Below, piece after piece: positions 18,227-26,311 of a stretch of 64,000 bases of DNA. The notes beneath the pieces were generated by a model, which was not told the origin of the DNA, did not search any database, and worked only from the letters and a program-made list of their open reading frames with translations. A program made the translations under genes and the position numbers. Positions within the stretch are counted from its first letter, which is position 1; each line of letters starts with the position of its first letter. Origin of the DNA: Lentzea guizhouensis (GTDB lineage Bacteria > Actinomycetota > Actinomycetes > Mycobacteriales > Pseudonocardiaceae); the NCBI RefSeq assembly GCF_001701025.1, contig NZ_CP016793.1, positions 3,844,001 through 3,908,000 of the forward strand, given 5' to 3'.

Positions 18227-19225
18227 TCAGTCCGTGTAGTCGTCGAGCCCGGCTCGGGAGGCCAGCAGGCGGCGCAGCGACGTGAGGCGGCCCGGTGCGT
18301 CCGGCACGAGCTCGTCGAGCATGCAGCCGGGGTCCTCGGGGGCGCCCAGGTGGCCGCAGCCGGGCGGGCACTCCTCGGCGGCCTCGGCGAAGTCCGGGAA
18401 GGCCTTCACGATGTCGTCCGGCGTGATGTGGGCGAGGCCGAACGAGCGGATGCCGGGGGTGTCGACGACCCAGCCACCGCCGGGCAGCCGCAGTGCGACG
18501 GCCTGGGTCGAGGTGTGCCTGCCCTTGCCGACGCCGGAGACGACGCCGACCGCGCGGTTGGCGTCCGGGACGAGCTTGTTGACCAAAGTGGACTTGCCGA
18601 CGCCGGAGTGGCCGATCAGGCACGAGACCGTGTCCTGCAACCGCGCCCGCAGCTCCGCCGGTTCCTCGTCGGACCGCGTCACGAGCACCGGCACGTCCAG
18701 CTCGGTGTAGAGCGCGAGCAACTCGTCCGCCGAGGCGAGGTCGGACTTCGTGAGGCACAGCACCGGTTCCAGGCCACCGGCGTACGCGGCGACCAGGCAC
18801 CGGTCGATGAAACCGGTGCGCGGCGGGGGATCGGCCAGCGCGACGACCATGATGAGCTGGGAGGCGTTCGCGACGACAACGCGTTCGAACGGGTCCGTGT
18901 CGTCGGCGGTCCTGCGCAGCACCGACGTCCGCTCCTCGACGCGCACGATGCGGGCCAGCGTGTCCGGCTGGCCCGAGGTGTCACCGACGATGCCGACCTG
19001 GTCGCCGACCACCACGGGCGTGCGGCCGAGCTCGCGCGCACGCATCGCCGTGACCACGGCGCCGGACTCCATCGCGCACGTCCACCGGCCCCGGTCGACC
19101 CCGATCACCATCGCGGTCTCCGCGTCGGCGTGTTCCGGTCGCCTCTTGCTGCGCGGCCGCGTTCCCTTGCCGGGGCGCACCCGGACGTCGGACTCGTCGA
19201 GCTTGCGCCAGTCCTGTTTGCCCAC
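18227..19225 (-). CDS. rsgA: Ribosome small-subunit maturation GTPase RsgA
   Basis: A 332-residue circularly permuted GTPase: G4 TKSD (159-162) precedes G1 GHSGVGKST (205-213) and G3 DTPG (255-258). A C-terminal zinc cluster is formed by CPPGCGH and a further cysteine (286-301). RsgA checks late 30S assembly. GTG 19225 (VGKQDWRKL) is chosen because it lies 2 nt after the aroA stop. The aroA-rsgA pair is also adjacent in mycobacteria (Rv3227-Rv3228). Confidence 0.93.
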   Translation of the reverse strand: MGKQDWRKLDESDVRVRPGKGTRPRSKRRPEHADAETAMVIGVDRGRWTCAMESGAVVTAMRARELGRTPVVVGDQVGIVGDTSGQPDTLARIVRVEERTSVLRRTADDTDPFERVVVANASQLIMVVALADPPPRTGFIDRCLVAAYAGGLEPVLCLTKSDLASADELLALYTELDVPVLVTRSDEEPAELRARLQDTVSCLIGHSGVGKSTLVNKLVPDANRAVGVVSGVGKGRHTSTQAVALRLPGGGWVVDTPGIRSFGLAHITPDDIVKAFPDFAEAAEECPPGCGHLGAPEDPGCMLDELVPDAPGRLTSLRRLLASRAGLDDYTD

Positions 19226-19227
19226 CG

Positions 19228-20490
19228 CTACGCGCCCTCGCCCAGCATCGCGGTCCACATCCCCGGGAAGTCGGGGATCGTCTTGGTGGTGCTGCCGATG
19301 TCGTCCACCTCGACGCCGGGCACCACCAGCCCGATGATCGCGCCCGCGGTGGCCATCCGGTGGTCCGCGTAGGCCTGCCACAGCCCGCCGTGCAGCGGTG
19401 CCGGCTCGATGACCAGCCCGTCCCCGGTCTCGGACGCCTTGCCGCCCAGCGCGTTGATCTCGTTCACCAGGGCGGCGATCCGGTCGGTCTCGTGGCCGCG
19501 GATGTGCGCGACACCGCGGATCTGCGTGCGGCCCTCGGCCAGTGCCGCGAGCGCGGCCACCGTCGGGGTCAGCTCGCTCTCGTCGCGCAGGTCGATGTCC
19601 AGCCCGGACAGCTTCTCCGGCCCGCGCACGGTCAGGCCCCGCTCGGACACCTCGACCGCACAGCCCATGCGCTCGAGGATGCCCCGCACCGAGTCGCCGG
19701 GCTGGGTGGTCCGCGCCGGCCAGTGCGGGATCGTGACCTCGCCACCGGTCACCGCGGCCGCCGCCAGGAACACCGTCGCGTTCGACAGGTCCGGCTCCAC
19801 GTGCCACGTGCGGGCGGCGATCGGGCCCGGTTCGACGTGCCACGCGCTGGTGCCGTCGGTCTCCACCGCGACCCCGACCGACCGCAGCGTCTGCACGGTC
19901 ATGTCGATGTGCGGCAACGACGGCACCGGCTTGCCCGCGTGCCGCACCGTCACGCCCTTGTCGTACCGCGCGGCGGACAGCAGCAGCCCGGACACGAACT
20001 GCGACGAGCCGGACGCGTCGATCGTGACCTCACCGCCGGCCAGCGATCCGGTGCCGCGCAACGTGAACGGCAGCGCGTCGCCCTCCACGTCCGCGCCCAG
20101 CGCGCGCAACGCGTCCAGCACCGTGCTCATCGGCCGCACCCGCGCGTGCGGGTCGCCGTCGAACCTGATCTCGCCCTCGGCCAGCGCGGCGGCGGGCGGC
20201 AGGAACCGCATGACCGTCCGGCGAGCCCGCAGTCCACGTCGGCCGGACCGCAGCGCGGCGGTGACGTCCCAGCCGCCGTCGGCCCGGTCGGCGATCCCGA
20301 CGCCCAGCGAGGTGAACGCCTTCGCCATCAGCACGGTGTCGCGGCTGCGCAACGGCGCGTGCACCGCGGACGGCCCGTCGGCCAGCGCCGCGAGCACCAG
20401 GACGCGGTTCGTGATCGACTTCGAGCCGGGCACCGGCACCGTGGAGTGGACTGGGCCGGACGCGCTGGGGGCTGACCAGTGCTGAGTCAT
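19228..20490 (-). CDS. aroA: 3-phosphoshikimate 1-carboxyvinyltransferase (EPSP synthase), with a locally garbled motif
   Basis: Sixth step of the shikimate pathway. The 420-residue protein starts at ATG 20490 ([18 protein letters not shown]). The N-terminal lysine motif PGSKSITNR is at 21-29; the C-terminal blocks [15 protein letters not shown] and ADHRMA are intact. Residues about 81-91 read [11 protein letters not shown] where the family has ...VDCGLAG followed by TVMRF. Reading the next frame between about 20218 and 20247 restores DVDCGLAG, so one extra and one missing base compensate each other. This destroys the PEP/glyphosate-site glycine loop and is almost certainly a sequence error in a required gene. 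Confidence 0.92.
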   Translation of the reverse strand: MTQHWSAPSASGPVHSTVPVPGSKSITNRVLVLAALADGPSAVHAPLRSRDTVLMAKAFTSLGVGIADRADGGWDVTAALRSGRRGLRARRTVMRFLPPAAALAEGEIRFDGDPHARVRPMSTVLDALRALGADVEGDALPFTLRGTGSLAGGEVTIDASGSSQFVSGLLLSAARYDKGVTVRHAGKPVPSLPHIDMTVQTLRSVGVAVETDGTSAWHVEPGPIAARTWHVEPDLSNATVFLAAAAVTGGEVTIPHWPARTTQPGDSVRGILERMGCAVEVSERGLTVRGPEKLSGLDIDLRDESELTPTVAALAALAEGRTQIRGVAHIRGHETDRIAALVNEINALGGKASETGDGLVIEPAPLHGGLWQAYADHRMATAGAIIGLVVPGVEVDDIGSTTKTIPDFPGMWTAMLGEGA

Positions 20491-20575
20491 GCCTGAATGA
20501 TCCCGCATGCGGACTGGGGCAGCTCGCACAGGTGTTCCCGGCGTGGGACCATTGTGACTTCGGAGGTGATCGGTT

Positions 20576-21265
20576 TTGTGTGGTAGGTACGCCTCCACCA
20601 AGGACCCGGCGCTGCTGGCGGCCGAGTTCGAAGCGGTGGACGCAACCGGCGACGAGGCACCGGGTGCGGACTACAACGTCGCTCCCACCAAGCACGTCAT
20701 GGCGGTGGTCGAGCGCAAGCCGGAGGACGAGGACCTGGAGCGCAGCATCAGGGTGATGCGCTGGGGCCTGGTCCCGCACTGGGCCAAGGACCTGTCCGGG
20801 GCGGCCAAGATGATCAACGCGCGGGCCGAGAGCGTGCTGGAGAAGCCTGCCTACAAGCAGTCGGCGATGAAGCGCCGGTGCATCATCCCGGCCGCCGGTT
20901 GGTACGAGTGGCAGCCGGGTGAGGGGCGCAAGCAGCCGTACTTCATGACGCTCGGGGACGACACTTCCCTGGCGATGGCGGGCATCTGGTCCGTGTGGTG
21001 GAAGGACGACGTCCCGACCGTCACGTGCGCTGTGCTCACGACGGAGTCCATCGGCGCGTTGACCGAGGTGCACAACCGCATGCCGTTGCTGCTGCCCCAG
21101 GACCGCTGGTCGGCGTGGCTCGACCCGGACTCGCTCGACCCGTCCGAACTGCTGACGCCCGACCTGTCGATCGTCGAGGCGCTTGAGCTGCGGCCGGTGT
21201 CGACCGCCGTGAACAGCGTGAAGAACAACAACGCCTCCCTCGTCGAACGCGCAGAACTGTCGTGA
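20576..21265 (+). CDS. SRAP (HMCES/YedK) abasic-site DNA-protein crosslinking protein
   Basis: A 229-residue SOS-response-associated protein. The start is TTG 20576, 9 nt after GGAGG, because it places the essential cysteine at position 2 (MCGRYAS). After removal of Met, this Cys forms a thiazolidine with abasic sites in single-stranded DNA. The other conserved parts are [35 protein letters not shown] and the histidine in VHNRMP. It matches mycobacterial Rv3226c beside aroA. The next gene overlaps by 4 nt (GTGA). Confidence 0.92.
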   Translation: MCGRYASTKDPALLAAEFEAVDATGDEAPGADYNVAPTKHVMAVVERKPEDEDLERSIRVMRWGLVPHWAKDLSGAAKMINARAESVLEKPAYKQSAMKRRCIIPAAGWYEWQPGEGRKQPYFMTLGDDTSLAMAGIWSVWWKDDVPTVTCAVLTTESIGALTEVHNRMPLLLPQDRWSAWLDPDSLDPSELLTPDLSIVEALELRPVSTAVNSVKNNNASLVERAELS

Positions 21266-21873
21266 CCACGCTGTTGGTGGACACGCCGCACGGCCCCGCG
21301 CGGGCCTTGCTGCACTGTGCCCACGAACCGCGTGCCGCGCTGCTGCTCGGCCACGGCGCCGGCGGTGGCGTCGAGGCACCGGACCTGGTGGCCGCGTGCC
21401 GCGCCGCGAACTCCGTCGGCGTGCACGTGGCCCTGGTCGAACAGCCCTACCGGGTGGCGGGCCGCCGCGCCCCCGCCCCGGCCAAGCAGCTCGACACGGC
21501 GTGGTTGTCCGTGGTCGACGACCTGGGCGAACGCTGGTTCGACGGCCTGCCGCTGGTGTTCGGCGGCCGCTCGTCCGGTGCTCGGGTGGCGTGCCGGACG
21601 AGCGTCGAGGGCCAGGCCGTGGCGGTGCTGTGCCTCGCGTTCCCCGTGCACCCGCCGGGCAAGCCGGAGAAGTCCCGGATGGCCGAGCTGGACGGCGTCG
21701 AGGTGGCCACGCTGGTCGTGCAGGGCGAGAACGACCCGTTCGGCCAGCCCTCGCGCGGCCACCACCGCGAGGTCGTGCTGCTGGAGGGCGACCACTCGCT
21801 CAAGGCGTCGGTCGCGGACGTGGGCCGGTCGGTCGGCGAGTGGCTCGACCGGGTGCTGCGCCCGCTCGACTAA
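21262..21873 (+). CDS. Alpha/beta-hydrolase, TEX30/KANSL3-like
   Basis: A 203-residue small alpha/beta-hydrolase. The oxyanion strand ALLLGHGAGGG comes first, then the nucleophile elbow GGRSSGAR, the acid in GENDPFG and the histidine in GDHSLK, so the triad looks complete. GTG 21262 overlaps the SRAP stop (GTGA), indicating co-translation with a DNA-damage protein. The substrate is unknown; bacterial members are usually called hydrolases of the dienelactone or KANL3/Tex30 type. Confidence 0.8.
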   Translation: MTTLLVDTPHGPARALLHCAHEPRAALLLGHGAGGGVEAPDLVAACRAANSVGVHVALVEQPYRVAGRRAPAPAKQLDTAWLSVVDDLGERWFDGLPLVFGGRSSGARVACRTSVEGQAVAVLCLAFPVHPPGKPEKSRMAELDGVEVATLVVQGENDPFGQPSRGHHREVVLLEGDHSLKASVADVGRSVGEWLDRVLRPLD

Positions 21874-21915
21874 ATCACCTGCTCACGCGGGTTCACCGCA
21901 CTACTGTGCCGCCCC

Positions 21916-22461
21916 ATGACGCTTCTCGATGAGCAGGGCAGGCCAGAACCTCCGACGGACGGCGACGAGCTCGCCACCCTGACCGGGTTCCTGGAGTTCC
22001 AGCGCGCGACCCTCGTCTGGAAGGTCGGCGGGCTGACCGCCGGCCAGCTGGCCATGACCACCGCCAAGTCCGAGATGACCCTCGGCGGCCTGGTCAAGCA
22101 CCTCGCGTACGTGGAGCAGCAGTGGTTCCACGTCGTGCTGCACGACCGCGAGCCGCTGGAGCCGTGGGCGAGCGTGGACTGGAAGGCCGACCACGACTGG
22201 GACTGGCACTCGGCCGCCGCCGACACCCCGGAGGAGCTCATGGGGTTGTGGCAGGACGAGGTCGAGCGCTCCCGCAAGGCCGTCGAGGAGGCGCTGGAGA
22301 CCGGCGACCTCGGTCAGACGGCCAAGCGCAAGCCGTGGCGCGGCGACGACCGGACCGTGAACCTGCGGTGGATCCTGACGCACATGGTCGAGGAGTACTC
22401 GCGCCACAACGGCCACGCGGACCTGCTGCGCGAGGCGGTCGACGGCCGGACCGGCGAGTGA
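21916..22461 (+). CDS. DinB-like four-helix-bundle protein (DUF664)
   Basis: A 181-residue DinB/YfiT-like protein. The metal-binding histidines lie in the pattern KHLAYVEQQWF and EEYSRHNGHADLLRE, typical of thiol-dependent (mycothiol or bacillithiol) transferases of this fold. Actinobacterial members are candidate mycothiol S-transferases; activity here is inference. ATG 21916 is 42 nt after the hydrolase stop. A long inverted repeat starts immediately after its stop codon. Confidence 0.78.
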   Translation: MTLLDEQGRPEPPTDGDELATLTGFLEFQRATLVWKVGGLTAGQLAMTTAKSEMTLGGLVKHLAYVEQQWFHVVLHDREPLEPWASVDWKADHDWDWHSAAADTPEELMGLWQDEVERSRKAVEEALETGDLGQTAKRKPWRGDDRTVNLRWILTHMVEEYSRHNGHADLLREAVDGRTGE

Positions 22462-22545
22462 CTGGTGCGGTGACCACGAACCTGCCCCGCGAGGTGCCCT
22501 GCTGAGCGTCGGGAAACACGGTGAAGATCGTGGTCACCGCACTAG
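22462..22545. repeat. Nested intergenic element B, sharing a core with element A
   Basis: Arms of 18 bp (22462-22479 with 22528-22545, one G-U pair) flank a 48-nt centre. The left arm starts right after the DinB stop and the right arm contains the ybaK stop, so it fits exactly between convergent genes. The centre holds 22487-22509, an exact inverted copy of 15304-15326. Outer arms differ between A and B, but both are stem-forming. It is a bidirectional terminator or a REP-like repeat family. Confidence 0.7.
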
Positions 22546-23018
22546 GCGCTGATCGACGCCACCACCGCGCCGGTGAGCCGCACCAGCTCACCCGGCGCGA
22601 TCTCCACCTCGAGCCCGCGCCGTCCGGCACTGCAGAACACGGTGCCGAACTCCAGCGCCGACGCGTCCACCACCACGGGCAGCCGTTTCTTCTGCCCCAG
22701 CGGCGAGATCCCGCCCGCGACGTAACCGGTGGCGCGTTCGGCGTCGGCGACGACGGCCATCTTCGCCTTCTTGCCCTTCAACGCCGCCGCCAGCGCCTTG
22801 AGGTCGAGCTGGGCGGTGACCGGCACGACGCCGACCGCGAGCTTGCCGTCCACATCGGCCACGAGCGTCTTGAACACGCGGCCCGGCACCAGGCCGAGGG
22901 CTTCCGCCGCCTCCAGGCCGTACGACTCGTGGCGGGGGTCGTGCTCGTAAGAGTGCAAGGTGTGCGCCACCCGCTGCTTGTCCAGCAGCGCTGTGGCGGG
23001 GGTCCCACGTCCGGCCAT
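22542..23018 (-). CDS. ybaK: Cys-tRNA(Pro)/Cys-tRNA(Cys) deacylase, YbaK/EbsC family
   Basis: A 158-residue editing-domain protein that hydrolyses mischarged Cys-tRNA(Pro). The family features are [15 protein letters not shown] at the N-terminus, the conserved lysine in [29 protein letters not shown] and the SAGRRGLE block. ATG 23018 is the only good start. The gene is divergent from sigR, and the candidate SigR promoter begins just 2 nt beyond its start codon. A matching gene lies near sigH in mycobacteria. Confidence 0.9.
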   Translation of the reverse strand: MAGRGTPATALLDKQRVAHTLHSYEHDPRHESYGLEAAEALGLVPGRVFKTLVADVDGKLAVGVVPVTAQLDLKALAAALKGKKAKMAVVADAERATGYVAGGISPLGQKKRLPVVVDASALEFGTVFCSAGRRGLEVEIAPGELVRLTGAVVASISA

Positions 23019-23020
23019 GC

Positions 23021-23046
23021 GGAATTACTACCAGCCCGTCCGTGTT
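23021..23046 (+). promoter_or_regulatory. SigR-dependent promoter of sigR
   Basis: GGAAT (23021-23025) is followed after exactly 18 nt by GTT (23044-23046), a perfect match to the SigR consensus. It sits about 80 nt before the sigR GTG. Autoregulation from such a promoter is known for SigR of Streptomyces coelicolor and SigH of mycobacteria. The expected +1 is near 23053. Confidence 0.75.
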
Positions 23047-23127
23047 GGGCAGAACGTGGCAACGAACATGCTCGAGCGGTCACGCGTAGAGTCAGTCCCG
23101 ACCCAGAACCGTTGGGAAGGGAGCGCG

Positions 23128-23733
23128 GTGCCCGCCACCGGCACGACAGAGACGACGGCGGAGCGCGCTGCCCGTTTCGAGCGCGACGCGATGCCCATGC
23201 TCGACCAGCTGTACTCGGCCGCCCTGCGCATGACGCGCAACCCGGCGGATGCCGAGGACCTGGTGCAGGAGACGTACCTCAAGGCCTACTCGGCGTTCGC
23301 GTCCTTCTCGGAGGGCACGAACCTCAAGGCGTGGCTGTACCGGATCCTGACGAACACCTACATCAACGGCTACCGCAAGAAGCAGCGTCAGCCCCTCCAG
23401 CAGCCGACCGACGAGATCACGGACTGGCAGCTGGCGCAGGCGGAGAGCCACACCTCGTCCGGGCTGCGCAGCGCCGAGGTCGAGGCACTCGACAACCTGC
23501 CCGACAGCGACGTGAAGGAAGCATTGCAGCGGTTGCCGGAGGAGTTCCGGATCGCGGTCTACCTCGCCGATGTCGAAGGCTTCGCGTACAAGGAGATCGC
23601 AGACATCATGGGGACCCCGATCGGCACGGTGATGTCCCGGTTGCACCGGGGCCGTCGCCAGCTCCGCGACATGCTGGCGGACGTCGCCCGCGACCGCGGT
23701 TTCCTCCGAGGCAGCAACGGAGACGCGTCATGA
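23128..23733 (+). CDS. sigR: Thiol-oxidative-stress ECF sigma factor SigR (SigH in mycobacteria)
   Basis: A 201-residue ECF sigma factor. Region 2 is [19 protein letters not shown] and [19 protein letters not shown]; region 4 is [19 protein letters not shown] with helix [22 protein letters not shown] 23128 has a good ribosome-binding site (GGGAAGGGA). The same frame stays open upstream through ATG 23068, downstream of the predicted transcript start, so a longer unstable isoform like Streptomyces SigR-prime is possible. The anti-sigma factor RsrA overlaps its stop. It controls thioredoxin, mycothiol and protease genes in relatives. Confidence 0.93.
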   Translation: MPATGTTETTAERAARFERDAMPMLDQLYSAALRMTRNPADAEDLVQETYLKAYSAFASFSEGTNLKAWLYRILTNTYINGYRKKQRQPLQQPTDEITDWQLAQAESHTSSGLRSAEVEALDNLPDSDVKEALQRLPEEFRIAVYLADVEGFAYKEIADIMGTPIGTVMSRLHRGRRQLRDMLADVARDRGFLRGSNGDAS

Positions 23734-23990
23734 ACTGCGGCGAACCCCACGACACCGACTGCTCAGAGGTGCTGAGCGAGGTCTGGCTGTTCCTCGACCA
23801 GGAGTGCGACCAGGGCCGGCGCAAGGCCCTGCAGACGCACCTCGACGAGTGCCACCCGTGCCTGGAGCAGTTCGGGCTGGAGGAGCACCTCAAGGCGCTG
23901 CTCGCCCGCAAGTGTGGTGGGGATTACGCCCCCGCGGACCTCAAGGCGCGCATCCGCGCGACGATCGTGGAGATCCGCACCGAGGACTGA
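23730..23990 (+). CDS. rsrA: Redox-sensing zinc anti-sigma factor RsrA
   Basis: An 86-residue ZAS-family anti-sigma factor. Zinc and redox residues sit exactly where Streptomyces RsrA has them: C3, H7, C11, H37, C41, C44 and C62 (motif HLDECHPC). Disulfide formation, in RsrA between C11 and C44, releases SigR. An additional cysteine is present at C26. ATG 23730 overlaps the sigR stop (ATGA), ensuring matched synthesis. A strong hairpin terminator follows 19 nt after the stop. Confidence 0.94.
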   Translation: MNCGEPHDTDCSEVLSEVWLFLDQECDQGRRKALQTHLDECHPCLEQFGLEEHLKALLARKCGGDYAPADLKARIRATIVEIRTED

Positions 23991-24009
23991 GAAGTTCTCC
24001 AGAACAACA

Positions 24010-24046
24010 AAAAGGCCTGGTCACCGACATGGTGGCCAGGCCTTTT
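24010..24046. terminator. Bidirectional terminator between rsrA and bL37 gene
   Basis: AAAAGGCCTGG (24010-24020) pairs with CCAGGCCTTTT (24036-24046). The stem extends inward with one mismatch. It is A-rich before and T-rich after, so it works in both directions. It ends the sigR-rsrA transcript, and the minus-strand bL37 gene ends 9 nt away. Confidence 0.88.
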
Positions 24047-24054
24047 CGCAGCAC

Positions 24055-24129
24055 TCAGGCGTTGGGGCGCTTGCCTCGGTTGGCGCCGCCCTTTTTGCGG
24101 TCGCGGCGCTTGCGAGCACGCTTCGACAT
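24055..24129 (-). CDS. Ribosomal mini-protein bL37 (24 aa)
   Basis: ATG 24129 to TGA 24055 encodes 24 residues, very basic: MSKRARKRRDRKKGG followed by ANRGKRPNA. This is the pattern of the actinobacterial 50S protein bL37 seen in Mycobacterium smegmatis ribosomes, whose gene is also next to sigH-rshA. It is preceded on its strand by GGAGACTCCC (GGAG ribosome-binding site). It is too short for normal gene finders. Confidence 0.82.
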   Translation of the reverse strand: MSKRARKRRDRKKGGANRGKRPNA

Positions 24130-24183
24130 GGGAGTCTCCTAGGATCAGAACTGCTTCACCGACCAGTTTCTCATGGAGGAGTT

Positions 24184-25662
24184 CTGTCTACGCTCACGGA
24201 CCTGCTGGCCGAGCACACCAAGCTCTCCGGCGCCGCCGTCGACCACCTCCAGCTGGTCGTCGCCGAGTGGCAGCTCCTCTCCGACCTGTCGTTCGCGGAC
24301 TTCAACATGTGGGTCCCGCTGGAGGACGACAGGTTCCTCTGCGTCGCCCAGGCCCGCCCCACGACCGCGCCCACGGCCCACCCGGAGGACGTGGTCGGCA
24401 GCGAGGTCACCTCCGAGGAGCACCCGCAGCTGCGCAGGGCCATGGACGAGTCGCGGATCTGCCGCGAGGAGGACCCGCGCTGGCACCTGGGTGTCCCGGT
24501 GCGGCGCGAGACCATCCCGGTGCGGCTGGGCACCCAGGTCATCGCGGTGCTGAGCCGCAGCACGAACCTGGCCGTCCCGCGCGTGCCGTCGCCGTTGGAG
24601 ATCTCCTACCTCGGCAGCGCGGCCGACCTGTGCCAGATGATCGCGGACGGCACCTTCCCGGCTCCCGAACCGTCGCCGGACGTGCACACCAGCCCGCGCG
24701 TCGGTGACGGCCTGATCCGGCTCGACCCGTCCGGTGCGGTGGTGTTCGCCTCGCCGAACGCGCTGTCGGCGTACCACCGCATGGGGCACGCGTCCGACCT
24801 GGTCGGCGTGCACCTGGCGCCGCTGACCCGCAGCCTGATCGGCGACCCGTTCGACGCGACCGAGGTGGCGCAGCGGATCCGGCAGGCGCTCGACGGGCAG
24901 CCGTCCATGCGGATGGAGGCCGAGTCACGCCGCGGTGCCGCGGTGCTGTTCCGTTCCTTGCCCCTTCGGCCACGTGGTCAGGCGGCCGGCGCCATCGTGC
25001 TGTGCCGCGACGTCACCGAGGTCCGCAGGCGCGACCGGGCGTTGATGTCGAAGGACGCCACGATCCGCGAGATCCACCACCGGGTGAAGAACAACCTGCA
25101 GACGGTGGCCGCGCTGCTGCGGCTGCAGTCGCGCCGGCTGTCGAACCCGGAGGCCAAGGAGGCGCTCGCCGAGTCGGTGCGCCGGGTGACGTCGATCGCG
25201 CTCGTGCACGAGACGCTGTCGATGTCCGTCGACGAGCGCGTCGACCTCGACGACGTCATCGACAAGGTGATCCCGATCATGGGCGACGTCGCCGTCACCG
25301 AGACCCAGGTGAAGGTGCGCCGCGAGGGCGGGTTCGGCGTGGTGTCGTCCGAGATCGCGACCCCGCTGGTGATGGTGCTGACCGAGCTCGTGCAGAACGC
25401 CTTCGAGCACGCGTACGCCCCTGGCCAGCGCGGGGAGGTTGTCGTGCACAGCGAGCGGTCCGCCAAGTGGCTCGACGTGACGATCTCCGACGACGGCAAG
25501 GGCCTTCCGCCCGGTTTCTCCCTCGAACGCACGGACCGTCTCGGTCTGCAGATCGTTCGGACCCTCGTCGACTCCGAATTGAGAGGCTCGTTGAGCTTGC
25601 GACGGAGGCCTCGAGGCGGTACAGAGGCGGTCCTGCGCGTGCCGCTCAGGGGGCGGCGCTAA
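24184..25662 (+). CDS. PdtaS-like sensor histidine kinase (HisKA_2 family)
   Basis: About 492 residues. An N-terminal GAF-like H_kinase_N domain (LTDLLAEHTKLSGAAVDHL) is followed by a PAS domain (DGLIRLDPSGAVVFASPNA). Next is the HisKA_2 dimerisation box with phospho-accepting histidine in REIHHRVKNNLQTVAALLRL, then the HATPase (LVQNAFEHAY, DDGKGLP, GLQIVRTL). No membrane segment, so it is cytosolic. The reading frame has no ATG/GTG at the expected place. CTG 24184 just after GGAGGA gives the family start (M)STLTDLL. Mycobacterial PdtaS, the partner of antiterminator PdtaR, likewise lies beside whiB1. Confidence 0.87.
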   Translation: MSTLTDLLAEHTKLSGAAVDHLQLVVAEWQLLSDLSFADFNMWVPLEDDRFLCVAQARPTTAPTAHPEDVVGSEVTSEEHPQLRRAMDESRICREEDPRWHLGVPVRRETIPVRLGTQVIAVLSRSTNLAVPRVPSPLEISYLGSAADLCQMIADGTFPAPEPSPDVHTSPRVGDGLIRLDPSGAVVFASPNALSAYHRMGHASDLVGVHLAPLTRSLIGDPFDATEVAQRIRQALDGQPSMRMEAESRRGAAVLFRSLPLRPRGQAAGAIVLCRDVTEVRRRDRALMSKDATIREIHHRVKNNLQTVAALLRLQSRRLSNPEAKEALAESVRRVTSIALVHETLSMSVDERVDLDDVIDKVIPIMGDVAVTETQVKVRREGGFGVVSSEIATPLVMVLTELVQNAFEHAYAPGQRGEVVVHSERSAKWLDVTISDDGKGLPPGFSLERTDRLGLQIVRTLVDSELRGSLSLRRRPRGGTEAVLRVPLRGRR

Positions 25663-25738
25663 ACTGAGCCATGTGCACACGTGACGACCAGCCTCAGCGG
25701 TCTCACGTGGTCATGCGGGAGGGTGTGCAAACAAAGAA

Positions 25739-25770
25739 GAAGCCCGACACCTGGCACGGTGTCGGGCTTC
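25739..25770. terminator. Bidirectional terminator between pdtaS-like gene and whiB1
   Basis: GAAGCCCGACACC (25739-25751) pairs exactly with GGTGTCGGGCTTC (25758-25770) around the loop TGGCAC. An A-rich run lies on the left and a short T-rich run on the right. It sits between convergent genes and serves both. Confidence 0.85.
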
Positions 25771-25804
25771 ATCTTCAAACGGCTTCTGCGGGCGAACAGC
25801 CTGC

Positions 25805-26059
25805 TCAGGCGTTGCTGCGGGCGCGCGTGCGGGCGTTGCGGCGCTTGAGGGCGCGACGCTCGTCTTCGCTCATCCCGCCCCAGACGCCGGCGTCCTGGCC
25901 GCTCTCCAGTGCCCACGCGAGGCAGTCGGAGACGACGGGGCAACGGCGGCAGACGGTCTTCGCCTCGGCGATCTGAAGCAGCGCGGGACCACTGTTCCCA
26001 ACGGGGAAGAACAGCTCGGGGTCCTCGTCGCGGCAGATCGCGCGGTGGCGCCAGTCCAT
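25805..26059 (-). CDS. whiB1: WhiB-family iron-sulfur transcription factor, WhiB1-like
   Basis: An 84-residue Wbl protein. Four cysteines ligate the [4Fe-4S] cluster (C9, C37, C40, C46), followed by the G[V/I]WGG turn (GVWGG, 58-62) and a basic DNA-binding tail (RRALKRRNARTRARSNA). WhiB1 in mycobacteria is an essential, nitric-oxide-sensitive regulator that binds the main sigma factor. Its position next to a PdtaS-type kinase matches Rv3219/Rv3220c. About 250 nt upstream, toward the divergent side, is free of genes and probably holds its promoter. Confidence 0.93.
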   Translation of the reverse strand: MDWRHRAICRDEDPELFFPVGNSGPALLQIAEAKTVCRRCPVVSDCLAWALESGQDAGVWGGMSEDERRALKRRNARTRARSNA

Positions 26060-26311
26060 TGGAACTACTCCTCAGCCTTGGCGCGCACAAAGGCACGCCG
26101 GTTGTCAGCGGTCGTTTTGGGGTGCTTGTGAATGCTTTCACGAACGGCTGGGATGTCAAGGGGTTGGCACCAACCCGGTGAGTGAACTCACCCAAAAGAT
26201 CGACAGCGTTCACCTGGGATTTCACGCTCTGCTGTCACTCGATTGCCCTACATCCCGGATGGGTAGCGAGACGGTTACAGAACGATCACGGACCGTCAAG
26301 TTTGCCGTGCG

